This document shows positions 7,055 to 15,167 of a stretch of DNA of 20,443 bases, one piece after another; within the stretch, counting starts at the first letter, position 1; the number at the start of each line of letters is the position of its first letter. The DNA lies in NCBI GenBank assembly GCA_040007395.1, contig JBDTVG010000075.1, forward strand, positions 1-20,443. The letters run 5' to 3'. Position numbers and translations under genes: made by a program. The notes beneath the pieces are model-generated. The model saw only the letters and a list, made by a program, of their open reading frames with translations, was not told the DNA's origin and did not search any database. The DNA comes from DATGFK01 sp040007395. GTDB lineage: Bacteria > Chloroflexota > Anaerolineae > Aggregatilineales > UBA2796.

Positions 7055-7136
7055 AAGAAGTCTCGCGCAACTTTAATAAAAGATTCTGATGACACCATGC
7101 TTCAACACTTATCGTGTAAATCATGCGCAACTTGGG

Positions 7137-7466
7137 CTATCGGTTTTCCCAAGTGCGATCATAGTTAAGCTTGAGCTTTTCCATAATCGCCTGCTCAAGA
7201 TCGATCCCGCTGACGCTAGCGAGTTGCAGCAGGTACAGCGCTACGTCTGCGAGTTCAGAAGCTAGCCCGCCCCGTTCAATGTTGCCGAGTATGTCTGGGG
7301 TTTTGTCGCGCCACTGGAAGTGTTCTAGCACCTCAGCAGATTCGAGTGACAGCGAAATGGCAAGGTTACGCAGCGTTTGGGGGCGCGGCGAGTTGGGGTC
7401 GTTCCAATCTTTCGCGTCAACAAAGGCGTTCATGGCCTCGGTTAGTTCGGCAATCGTCCGTGCCAT
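7137..7466 (-). CDS. MazG-like nucleotide pyrophosphohydrolase (RS21-C6/dCTPase type)
   Basis: A 109-residue single-domain all-alpha NTP pyrophosphohydrolase. The metal-binding pattern is visible: LESAEVLEHFQW (41-52, Glu42 and Glu45) and ELADV (71-75, Glu71 and Asp74), followed by YLLQLASVSGIDL. This matches the RS21-C6/DCTPP1-like group, which hydrolyses dCTP and damaged or modified dNTPs to the monophosphate and pyrophosphate, protecting the nucleotide pool. Length is normal. The ATG at 7466 follows a good AGGAG site 9 nt upstream. The end (LKLNYDRTWENR) departs from the usual Asn-x-x-Lys-Tyr-Pro ending. It is transcribed convergently to the enolase operon and divergently from the exported-protein pair, and so seems independent of both. 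Confidence 0.93.
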   Translation of the reverse strand: MARTIAELTEAMNAFVDAKDWNDPNSPRPQTLRNLAISLSLESAEVLEHFQWRDKTPDILGNIERGGLASELADVALYLLQLASVSGIDLEQAIMEKLKLNYDRTWENR

Positions 7467-7710
7467 CTATAATTGCTCCTTGCTTGATCTTCGATGCACC
7501 CGATTGTATCACGTTAATCGCAAGCTGGGACAGCCCACCAAACAAGAGAGAATTGTGATACATATTTAGGGCTTATTGAGGCTTTGTTTGGGACTGTTTT
7601 ACATCCTGACAAGTACTGTGAAAGGTAGCTAGAGTCACTAAATGGCGGCGACTCATCTCTTGGTGATGTATGCTATATAGTTCTCACCTGAGATTTAAAA
7701 GGAGATAACA

Positions 7711-8775
7711 ATGCGTTCAAAAATTGCAGTAGCTTTAGCACTGCTTTTCGCGTTTATACCGGGTCTAGTCTTTGCCCAGAGTTCCGGCCCCACTGTCGAG
7801 TGGAACCGCTGGGATGCACGGATTACGGTGCGTGCCAACAGTGACCAATTTCAGGTTGCCGAAACTCAGGAAGTGCATATCACGGGTGGGACGGTCAAGC
7901 ATGGCAAGCGCTTCTGGACGACTCCCGTCCAATTGCAGAATGTCTATCTGATAGTTGGGAACGATGCGACCCCACAGCAACTTGCCCAAAACAGTGCGGA
8001 TCAACCCGGCACTTATCGGGTATCGACAGCAAATAATCAGACCACATTAGATTACACACTGCCTACTCCTCAAAATTCGGGCGATGTATATACGGTACAG
8101 ATCAATTACGTGGCGACGACTCCCACACCCGGATTGGTTGATTGGAAGATCGTACCTGCTGAACACGATTTCAATGTAAAAAGCAGTACCGCAACCATTC
8201 TCTTCCCCGATGGTCAGGCCCCTGATCAAACCCTTGTACATGTTTCGACGAGTAATGGTAGTGCCACTGTCAACGGCAACACTGTCGTGATCAAATCACA
8301 GGGACCAATTGCGGCTAATCAAGCGTTTGCCATCCAAGTGCCTTTTGGTGCGGGAGTCGGCGCAGCGGCTGCCGCTGGAAACACCGATCCTAACGCCAAT
8401 AACGGGGCAGCTAATGATCCTGCTAGCAATCCTGCCTTTCCGCCCGTGAGTCAACCCGGCGACACTGGCTCGATCCAGCTACCCGGTATCGGAACCATCG
8501 TGGCGATTTTGTGCATCTTAGGCATCATCGTCTTGTTCGGCGGCGGTAGTTTGGTACGCAATTTGCTGGGTGGTCTGATCGGTGGAGCCATCAATCGTGG
8601 CACTGGTGGCCTTTTGGGCGGCGGATCGTCCAGCGGCGGCAACATTTTGGGTGGTGGTCAGAACCAATCAGGCGGGAGTGAACGCGGCTTTCGACCTAGT
8701 GATGGCGGTCAGGATCGCCAGATCGGCAACATCGGGAATGACAAAGATTCGGGCGGCGGCGGCAGCTTCAGTTAA
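7711..8775 (+). CDS. Exported DUF2207-like protein with one membrane helix and Gly-rich tail
   Basis: A 354-residue surface protein. Residues 1-22 form a signal peptide (hydrophobic ALALLFAFIPGLVFA, likely cleavage after Ala22). Residues about 29-212 form a beta-rich extracytoplasmic domain resembling the DUF2207 N-terminal domain (WDARITVRANSDQFQVAETQ). A low-complexity Ala/Asn/Pro linker follows (213-250), then one transmembrane helix (about 258-278, TIVAILCILGIIVLF), and a glycine-rich tail ending SGGGGSFS, as DUF2207 proteins often do. It lacks the several helices of full-length DUF2207 proteins. A strong AAAGGAG lies 6 nt before the ATG. The stop is only 18 nt before the next gene, an exported protease, so the two are probably co-transcribed. 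Function unknown. Confidence 0.85.
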   Translation: MRSKIAVALALLFAFIPGLVFAQSSGPTVEWNRWDARITVRANSDQFQVAETQEVHITGGTVKHGKRFWTTPVQLQNVYLIVGNDATPQQLAQNSADQPGTYRVSTANNQTTLDYTLPTPQNSGDVYTVQINYVATTPTPGLVDWKIVPAEHDFNVKSSTATILFPDGQAPDQTLVHVSTSNGSATVNGNTVVIKSQGPIAANQAFAIQVPFGAGVGAAAAAGNTDPNANNGAANDPASNPAFPPVSQPGDTGSIQLPGIGTIVAILCILGIIVLFGGGSLVRNLLGGLIGGAINRGTGGLLGGGSSSGGNILGGGQNQSGGSERGFRPSDGGQDRQIGNIGNDKDSGGGGSFS

Positions 8776-8793
8776 GGTGAGCGTTAAAACAAA

Positions 8794-10593
8794 ATGAAAA
8801 CCTCGATGAAAAGACTGAAAACGCTCTGCATCGTTAGTGCTGCTATCTTCTTGATAGCGTTGATAGGGCAGCCCGTGTACATGACACGGGCTGCGGCGGC
8901 GATCCAATATAATCAGGCTGTCACCGGAACATTGGCGGCAGGCCAGAAAACCGAGTATACCTTCGCGGGCAAGACGGGCGACAAACTGACCATTGTCATG
9001 AACTTCACGGGCGGCAATATCGATCCGTTTCTCAGCCTGTACGACCCGCAAGGACATTTAATCGGTGAGGATGATAACAGCGGTGGGAAAGCTAATGCCC
9101 AACTGCAAGGTATTGTCCTTTCCGCTGATGGCACTTACAAGCTGGTCGCCTCTAACGTGAACAAAAGCGATGGCGGACAGTTTTCGCTGTTGATCACGAA
9201 GGCAACGCCCAAAGGTATCATTTATTACGATGGTGCGCCCAGCGACAAACAGAACTACCAACTTTCGCAGCCTTGGGATCATAAGACGGTTACCTATCGA
9301 ATAACCAATTCACTCAGTAACTTTAAGGCGCAAGATGTCAAGAAGGTTATCCAACAGGCGTTTCAGTCGTGGGCCAATGTTACGCCACTGACTTTTCAGG
9401 AAGTTACATCAGGTCATTCAGATCTCGTGATCCAGTTTGCGCCGATTGATGGCGCGCTCAACATCCTTGGCGAAACTTGCCCGCCATCTAGCCCATGTTC
9501 TGGGCAAATCCAGTTCGATTCCGCTGAACCTTGGACATTGGGTACCCCTCAAGGCTATGAGGATATATCGTTTCTGGGGGTCGCCAGCCATGAATTTGGT
9601 CATGCGATTGGACTGCTGCACAGCAGCGATGCCAGTGCGCTTATGTATCCTTCGTACAACCCGAATAATCTGCAACCCGGCCCCGACGATGTACGTGGGG
9701 CGCAGCAGCTTTATGGTGCGGGGACGGGTCGGGTCGCGAACAACCCCAACGCCATACCCCCCAGCAGTGGCAGCGGCAGCAGTAAGCCACAGGTTGGCGG
9801 GACAATCACGAACGCACAGTATGTAAACTACTGGGACTTCGACGTTGAGGCGGGCGAAACCGTTACCATCACGATGAAGAAGACCTCCGGTAATCTGGAT
9901 TCGTTCATCGTGCTACTAGACGCGAATAACCATATCCTCGCCTATGATGACGATAGCGCCGGAGGACGTGATGCGGTTTTTAGCAACATTCATTTACCGC
10001 AACGTGGCTCCTATACGATTGCGGCAACTCGTGCTGATCAGGCTCAAGGTCGTACAACGGGCAATTACTCGCTGACGATAGAGTATGGCACGGTAGCAAC
10101 AGGCGGCCTTGAACCGCCACCGCCTACCAATATACAGCCGGGGAATAATACCGGAAGTGTTAAGGTGAGTGCGGGGCAAGCGGCAAATCTGAGTCAGATG
10201 GCTTCGCTTGATGACACGCTTGATACACCGTTTACCGAAAGCAATCAACCTGACGTTGAAACCCGTAATGCTACCGTCCAAGCCACGCAAACCTACGCTT
10301 GGACGCTAACATGGTGCGCCCGTGATCAGGCAACACTCAGCAAAAATTTGACGGATCTTTCTGTGAAGTTTGCCGTTAATGACAGCGTTGTGCAACAGAG
10401 CATCATTACGAAAACTGCGCCGCACGATGTACAGGGCTTAAGCTGTGTCGATTGGTTCGTGCTGCTCTCGAACTGGCAGCAAGGGCAAGTTACGCTCACA
10501 CGGACACTCACCCTGAGCAAACCTGTGTTTGATGGTAATATCGTTTCTCCGCAGGGCGACTATGTTTCCAAATATAACGTGACGGCGCAGTAA
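8794..10593 (+). CDS. Secreted matrixin-type zinc metalloprotease with flanking PPC domains
   Basis: A 599-residue exported protease. The signal peptide spans about 1-36 (ends TRAAAA). PPC domain 1 is about 37-137 (DPFLSLYDPQG, EDDNSGG). The catalytic domain is about 140-310, with the zinc motif HEFGHAIGLLH (H266, E267, H270, H276) and Met-turn M284 (ALMYPSY). A Ser/Gly linker follows, then PPC domain 2 at about 335-431 (DSFIVLLDANNH, YDDDSAGGRD). A C-terminal domain of about 160 residues, which I do not recognise, contains Cys508 and Cys551. The catalytic domain has Cys229 and Cys235, possibly a disulfide. No cysteine-switch propeptide is visible; the N-terminal PPC domain occupies that place. 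The ATG at 8794 follows AAGGTGAG at 12 nt; an ATG at 8806 is the alternative. It probably degrades extracellular protein. Confidence 0.92.
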   Translation: MKTSMKRLKTLCIVSAAIFLIALIGQPVYMTRAAAAIQYNQAVTGTLAAGQKTEYTFAGKTGDKLTIVMNFTGGNIDPFLSLYDPQGHLIGEDDNSGGKANAQLQGIVLSADGTYKLVASNVNKSDGGQFSLLITKATPKGIIYYDGAPSDKQNYQLSQPWDHKTVTYRITNSLSNFKAQDVKKVIQQAFQSWANVTPLTFQEVTSGHSDLVIQFAPIDGALNILGETCPPSSPCSGQIQFDSAEPWTLGTPQGYEDISFLGVASHEFGHAIGLLHSSDASALMYPSYNPNNLQPGPDDVRGAQQLYGAGTGRVANNPNAIPPSSGSGSSKPQVGGTITNAQYVNYWDFDVEAGETVTITMKKTSGNLDSFIVLLDANNHILAYDDDSAGGRDAVFSNIHLPQRGSYTIAATRADQAQGRTTGNYSLTIEYGTVATGGLEPPPPTNIQPGNNTGSVKVSAGQAANLSQMASLDDTLDTPFTESNQPDVETRNATVQATQTYAWTLTWCARDQATLSKNLTDLSVKFAVNDSVVQQSIITKTAPHDVQGLSCVDWFVLLSNWQQGQVTLTRTLTLSKPVFDGNIVSPQGDYVSKYNVTAQ

Positions 10594-10645
10594 GTCAGAT
10601 TGCCCTCACCGTTTTACACAGATAGCGTCATCAGATCCCTTATCT

Positions 10646-10679
10646 AAAAATCCCTCTCCACTAGTGGAGAGGGATTTTT
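10646..10679. terminator. Perfect 34-bp palindromic bidirectional terminator
   Basis: The left arm AAAAATCCCTCTCCACT is followed directly by its exact reverse complement, giving a perfect palindrome centred on ACTAGT, with a T5 tract on both strands. It lies 53 nt after the protease stop and ends the exported-protein operon. Nothing leftward needs it here. Confidence 0.9.
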
Positions 10680-10732
10680 GCATCGGCTTGGTTCCGTTTC
10701 GACCACCGCTTTCGAACAAATGAGCGATCAGT

Positions 10733-10738
10733 TATAAT
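10733..10738 (+). promoter_or_regulatory. Candidate -10 box for the DNA polymerase gene
   Basis: A consensus TATAAT places transcription start at about 10745. The -35 is weak (TTCGAA at 10711-10716, 16 nt upstream). This position helps decide the polymerase start: the ATG at 10744 would lie on the transcription start itself, whereas the ATG at 10786 would have a leader of about 40 nt. Confidence 0.4.
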
Positions 10739-10785
10739 GAAAAATGGTTATCGACAAGTGTAATGGACACTACGCCCACCGAATA

Positions 10786-12669
10786 ATGCAACTCTCACTT
10801 TTTCAGGAAACAATCGAGCCGGACAGCGCCGCACTTGCCCGCTGTCTCGCCGCTGATGTGGTGGCTGTTGATGTTGAGACGGAGACGCGCTGGTCAGGGC
10901 GAGGGCCACGCCTCGACTTTGGGTTGAGTTATCCCGCCGACCTGACGGTGATCGCGCTGGCGTGGGTCGAGGGCAGTACACTCCAGACAACGGTTTTGGC
11001 AGCGCCGATTGATGACCGGGTACGTACATTTCTTAAGACATTAGTGGCAAAGCAAGCCACCTTCATTGCCCATAATGCGGTATTCGACTTTCGCCAGATC
11101 AGCAAGTTCACCGACGGGCGTGTCCCGGAACATATTTGGGATACGCAATCGATGGCGCGACTGCTCCATCCGGCGGTAAACGCTAGCTATAACTTGCTGG
11201 CAGTCGCCACCGCACTTGGTATTGCTTATCCCGAACGCCAGCAGGCCATGAAGAGTCAACGCGGCAAACTGCATCAGCTACCGCTAGCCTTGACTCTAGA
11301 ATATGCTCAAGATGATGCACGGTTGGCGCTGCAAATTTACCAGACTCAGCGCCAACTCCCTATCGATCCTGCATTGGTCGATTGGGAATGTCGAGCAGTT
11401 CGCGAATACTGCCAGATGGCAGCACACGGCATTCGCTTAAATACGGCATTTGTGGAAACCCGTTTACTAGAATTGAATACACAGCGCGAGGCGCTGGCGA
11501 AACGGCTGCGGGCGGATGGCCTCTACGCGCCGGGCAGTTCGCAAGCCCGTGCGCGGTATCTACATGACACGAAAAGGATTCCGCTGCCGCGCTGGGAACC
11601 CGACTCAAGTTATTTTACCCGCGCTGGTCGGAAACGCTTGCTAGCACAGCCCACTGCGCCCGTCGAATTATCGGATCTCAGTACGCGCTCGGAAGTCATT
11701 GAGTCCTATATGGAAGAGGGCAGCCCCTACGCCAATCAGTTGAAGGATCTAGCGGCTTACATGGAGATCGATTGGCTGCTGTCTACACTCAAAGGCTTGC
11801 TCGATCATGCAGTGTTAGATGGGCGCTTGCACAGTCTGGTGACGATAGCCACCGAAAGTGGTAGACGTGCTTCGAGTTATCCGCACATGCAGAACTGGAA
11901 AATGCCCGCGATGGCGGGTGTGGCTATTGGTGATGAAGGCTTTACGCTGGTCGAGATCGATTACAACAATGCAGAAAATGTCATGGCAGCGTTCATCTCC
12001 AGCGATAGCAATCTAGCGGCGGCGTGTACCGCCGAAGATTTCCACGCCACGATGGCGAGTCAATATTTCAGGAGTACGTGGGATGAGGCCGATAGCGTTG
12101 AGCGCAAGCGACTGCGGAACATGGCGAAGAAGATCACTTATGGCACGGCCTACGGCATGGGAGCCGAACGGTTAGGCGCGAGTATCGACGTAAGTACCGA
12201 AGCTGCCCAACGCTTGATGCGAGCCAAAGATGTGGCATTTCCAAATGTGACTCGCGCCCGTGCCGCTGCCCAGCGACAGGCACGGGCTACCGGATTGTTG
12301 ACCTTGTGGACGGGGCGGCTCGTAGCGGTTCCCTCCGCGTTTGTCGCTTGGAATTATCTATGTCAGGGTGGGGTAAGCGAGGTGCTCAAACGGGCGATTG
12401 TCCTGCTCTCGGAAGCCTATCGGGAACACAGCCTACGTTCGCGGGTGGCATTGGATATGCACGATGCGCTGATCCTTGAAGTGGCGCACGACGAATGGGA
12501 TACTGCGCTACCACTCGCTAGCCAGATCATGTCGAGTATCACACCAGATGGACTCAACCAGCGAACTACACCACCAATCCGCTGGCGCGCTGAACCGAAC
12601 CTGCAAGAAAATCAACACAAATGGGGAGCACGTCAATCGCAGTTTGGTGTAAAAACTAGTCGTGAATAA
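10786..12669 (+). CDS. Family A DNA polymerase with 3'-5' exonuclease, no 5' nuclease domain
   Basis: A 627-residue DNA polymerase of the Pol I family. The N-terminal DEDDy proofreading exonuclease shows D29/E31 (VAVDVETET), N97/D101 (AHNAVFDF) and Y173-D177 (YAQDDA), all intact. The polymerase part has TESGRRASSYPHMQNW, motif A D392 (VEIDYNNAENV, usually DYSQIELR), motif B R444, K448, Y452, Y456 (RNMAKKITYGTAYG) and motif C H559-D560 (DMHDALILEV). The motif B tyrosine replaces the Phe of E. coli Pol I and matches T7 polymerase. Motif C has Ala where Glu is usual. The 5'-3' exonuclease domain of chromosomal PolA is absent, so this is a phage-like or auxiliary polymerase. I prefer the ATG at 10786; an in-frame ATG at 10744 adds 14 unrelated residues. 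Neither has a good ribosome site. No phage genes lie nearby. Confidence 0.9.
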   Translation: MQLSLFQETIEPDSAALARCLAADVVAVDVETETRWSGRGPRLDFGLSYPADLTVIALAWVEGSTLQTTVLAAPIDDRVRTFLKTLVAKQATFIAHNAVFDFRQISKFTDGRVPEHIWDTQSMARLLHPAVNASYNLLAVATALGIAYPERQQAMKSQRGKLHQLPLALTLEYAQDDARLALQIYQTQRQLPIDPALVDWECRAVREYCQMAAHGIRLNTAFVETRLLELNTQREALAKRLRADGLYAPGSSQARARYLHDTKRIPLPRWEPDSSYFTRAGRKRLLAQPTAPVELSDLSTRSEVIESYMEEGSPYANQLKDLAAYMEIDWLLSTLKGLLDHAVLDGRLHSLVTIATESGRRASSYPHMQNWKMPAMAGVAIGDEGFTLVEIDYNNAENVMAAFISSDSNLAAACTAEDFHATMASQYFRSTWDEADSVERKRLRNMAKKITYGTAYGMGAERLGASIDVSTEAAQRLMRAKDVAFPNVTRARAAAQRQARATGLLTLWTGRLVAVPSAFVAWNYLCQGGVSEVLKRAIVLLSEAYREHSLRSRVALDMHDALILEVAHDEWDTALPLASQIMSSITPDGLNQRTTPPIRWRAEPNLQENQHKWGARQSQFGVKTSRE

Positions 12670-12712
12670 TATGCGTCATCAACTTGCAAGATAAAAGTTG
12701 GCTACGCTATGT

Positions 12713-14740
12713 TTATGCTGCGGCAACACTCGCCTGATGAGTTGGAATCCAGAACCCAAAAACGCTGCCGACTCCCGGTTCACTTTGCAATATCACGTTG
12801 CCGCCATGAGCAACCGCAACATAGCGTACCAGCGCTAACCCTAATCCTAACCCTTCCATCGAGCGTTTCAGCGGATCGGATAACTGACCGAACGCTTCCC
12901 AGATCATGCTTTGCTGCTGCGACGAGACACCGATCCCTGTATCCTTTACCTCAATGACCAGTCGCTCTCCATCAAGGTAGGCGCTAGTCATAACTTGACC
13001 ACCCGCTTTCGTAAATTTGATAGCGTTGTGCATCAGATGCCACAGCGCTTCGCCCAACCGTTCTTTATCGGCGACGGGCAGAATCAAGTCAGTGGGCACC
13101 TTGACAACCCAATTCAGCCCATGGCTTTCCGCCATAGGTCGGAGAATCGTCGCTGTTTCATTAATGAGCATCCCGACATCGACACTTTCAAGATTGAAGC
13201 GACCTTGTTTGCTCAACAACCCTGCATAATTGACAAGACTGTCGATCATCTTGCGAGCCTCTTTAAGGCTGTCTTTCATCTGAGTAAACAGGTCGCGCTG
13301 TTCGCTAACTAGCTGTTCGGTTCCATAACGCTCAAAAGTTTGCAAGGCGAAATCCACTGAGACAAAAGGACTGCGTAGTTCGTGGCTAATTAGTCCCAAG
13401 AAGCTTGACTTGAGCTTGTTGGATTCCTCAAGCTGCACATTGACTTCCTGTAGTTCCTTGTGCGCTTGTCGCAGTTGCAGATAGATAGCCTGAATATCCC
13501 GCGCATAGGCCAATGACTGGCGTTGGCTGGTTTCCAGTTCGGTTTGCAGTGTAGAGATTTCAGCCGCCACAGGCGGGTACAGCGGCAACCGAAGGCTGAA
13601 CGTGCTACCCTGTCCCAGTACGCTTTCTACTGATAGCGTGCCGGTAAGATCCGTTATGGCTCGCCGTGCAATTGATAATCCCAGCCCCAGACCACCAACT
13701 TTACGGATGTTATGATCTTCCACTTGCGAGAACGGCTGGAAGATCACTTCAAGGTCCGCCTGAGCAATACCAATCCCTGAATCTTGCACCTGAATATCGA
13801 TCCACTGATCGTTTTGGGCCACTGCTACACGAATATAGCCGCCCGGTTTGTTAAAGTTAATTGCATTCATGATCAATTGGAATAGCACTGTTCGGAGCAG
13901 TGCTGCATCAGTTTCAAAAGCCAGATCAGGTTCTGACAGATCGGTCTGAAACATGAGTTCGGCATCTGCCAAACGCTGCTGCAGGTCAAAACCAATATCC
14001 TCGATCAGAGAGGCTAGGTGACAGGTCGTGATTCCGCCCGGTTGAACACTGCCGGAGTTGAGGTCGGCAAACTGAACCAATTCATCGACGATAGCACTCA
14101 AGCGTCGTGCGCCGCGTATGGTTGCATCAACGAGTTCAGCGTGGAAAGGGTCAAGGGTAGCAGCAAGACCATGTTGGACCAATTCTGAATAGCCGATCAC
14201 ACTGGCTAAAGGGGTTCTCAGTTCATGCGCGGCGATGTTGATGAACTCAGTTTTCTGATACTCCATCTGTTTACGTAGGCTTTGATCCTGAATAGTGATC
14301 ACCCAGCCCCGAATTTGTCCCGACTTCAACCGGGCAATATTCGCTCGCAAGAACCGCCGCGTTGGTTTCGTAATGGTCAGGTCTACTTGTGAAGGGGCAT
14401 TGGCATTCCTATGAGCTTCATGGATAGCCGCGACCAGTTCAGGAGTTAGCAACACGGCATCAATCGCTTTACCGATGACTTCCGGCGCACCCAGATTTAC
14501 CAACTTTTCAAAAGCGGTATTGGCCTGTCGGACGATCAGTGTATCGTCCAGAACCACCAAGCCATCGGGTGTGCTGGCAAAGATCGCGTTCAGCGTTTGG
14601 TAAGCGACTTCGAGTTTTTCCCGTTTCGCCTTTTCTTCAATGTAGATCCGGGCGAGATCTTTACCGTATTTAAGCGCCTGTTGGTTTGCCAGTTCTGCAT
14701 CTGTCGCGTCATTGTCGATTATGTCGTGGTTATCGGTCAT
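12713..14740 (-). CDS. Soluble sensor kinase with two complete histidine kinase cores
   Basis: A 675-residue cytoplasmic protein with no membrane segment. In order: a signalling helix (about 23-50), a PAS domain (about 51-155), HisKA with H172 (AHELRTP), HATPase with N292 (MNAINF), D320 (QDSGIG) and GGLGLGL (349-355). Then comes a second signalling helix (about 395-445), a second HisKA with H453 (SHELRSP), and a second HATPase with N572 (HNAIKF), D600 (KDTGIG) and EGLGLGL (629-635). Both cores keep all catalytic motifs. The two helices resemble each other (YGKDLARIYIEEK and YARDIQAIYLQLR), which suggests internal duplication. It is the last gene of a leftward operon, 32 nt after the receiver gene, which is a likely phosphoryl acceptor. 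GAAGGA lies about 10 nt before the ATG. Confidence 0.93.
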   Translation of the reverse strand: MTDNHDIIDNDATDAELANQQALKYGKDLARIYIEEKAKREKLEVAYQTLNAIFASTPDGLVVLDDTLIVRQANTAFEKLVNLGAPEVIGKAIDAVLLTPELVAAIHEAHRNANAPSQVDLTITKPTRRFLRANIARLKSGQIRGWVITIQDQSLRKQMEYQKTEFINIAAHELRTPLASVIGYSELVQHGLAATLDPFHAELVDATIRGARRLSAIVDELVQFADLNSGSVQPGGITTCHLASLIEDIGFDLQQRLADAELMFQTDLSEPDLAFETDAALLRTVLFQLIMNAINFNKPGGYIRVAVAQNDQWIDIQVQDSGIGIAQADLEVIFQPFSQVEDHNIRKVGGLGLGLSIARRAITDLTGTLSVESVLGQGSTFSLRLPLYPPVAAEISTLQTELETSQRQSLAYARDIQAIYLQLRQAHKELQEVNVQLEESNKLKSSFLGLISHELRSPFVSVDFALQTFERYGTEQLVSEQRDLFTQMKDSLKEARKMIDSLVNYAGLLSKQGRFNLESVDVGMLINETATILRPMAESHGLNWVVKVPTDLILPVADKERLGEALWHLMHNAIKFTKAGGQVMTSAYLDGERLVIEVKDTGIGVSSQQQSMIWEAFGQLSDPLKRSMEGLGLGLALVRYVAVAHGGNVILQSEPGVGSVFGFWIPTHQASVAAA

Positions 14741-14772
14741 CTATAGATTATCCTTCACGGGCAGGTACCAAG

Positions 14773-15141
14773 TTACTTCAGGATGTCTTCGACTTTATTG
14801 ATGAGTTCCAGCGGGCTAAACGGCTTGACGAAATAATCGTCTGCGCCGACATCGTAGCCAACCTGTTTATCCCAATCCTGCCCTTTTGCCGTCAGCATGA
14901 TGATATGAATACGTTTGGTCGGCTCAGCGCTTTTGAGTATCCGACACACTTCCAACCCATCGAGTTTGCCGCCCGGCATTTGAATATCTAGCAGGATCAA
15001 GTCCGGGACTTCGGCCTGTGCCAGTGCCAAGGCTTGATCTCCATTTTCGGCGGTCAAGATCTGATATGGACCGATCTCAAGGGTGACACTTACCAGTTCG
15101 CGCACAGTAGGTTGGTCGTCAACGATCAGTATTTTTTTCAC
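14773..15141 (-). CDS. Single-domain response regulator (CheY-like)
   Basis: A 122-residue lone receiver domain. It has the acidic pair D8/D9 (ILIVDDQ), the phosphorylation site D52 (LILLDIQMPGG), switch T84 (MLTAKG) and K106 (YFVKPF). There is no output domain. The start codon is GTG (15139-15141), with AGGA about 9 nt upstream. It lies between two histidine kinase genes with gaps of 26 and 32 nt, so it probably carries phosphoryl groups between them, or from them to a partner encoded elsewhere. Confidence 0.95.
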   Translation of the reverse strand: MKKILIVDDQPTVRELVSVTLEIGPYQILTAENGDQALALAQAEVPDLILLDIQMPGGKLDGLEVCRILKSAEPTKRIHIIMLTAKGQDWDKQVGYDVGADDYFVKPFSPLELINKVEDILK

Positions 15142-15167
15142 GGGTTAATTCCTGTACCTATAATCCA

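Noticed and set aside
7065..7133. Direct repeat GCGCAACTT at 7065-7073 and 7125-7133
   Set aside because: Only 9 bp, no hairpin or T tract, no link to a gene; chance is a sufficient explanation.
7171..7569. A 132-codon rightward open frame over the MazG-like gene
   Set aside because: Antisense to a clear MazG-like protein, serine-rich and without any domain or ribosome site.
12680..12700. Hairpin CAACTT/AAGTTG between the convergent polymerase and kinase genes
   Set aside because: Six A+T-rich pairs with a 9-nt loop and no T tract on either strand; too weak to call a terminator.
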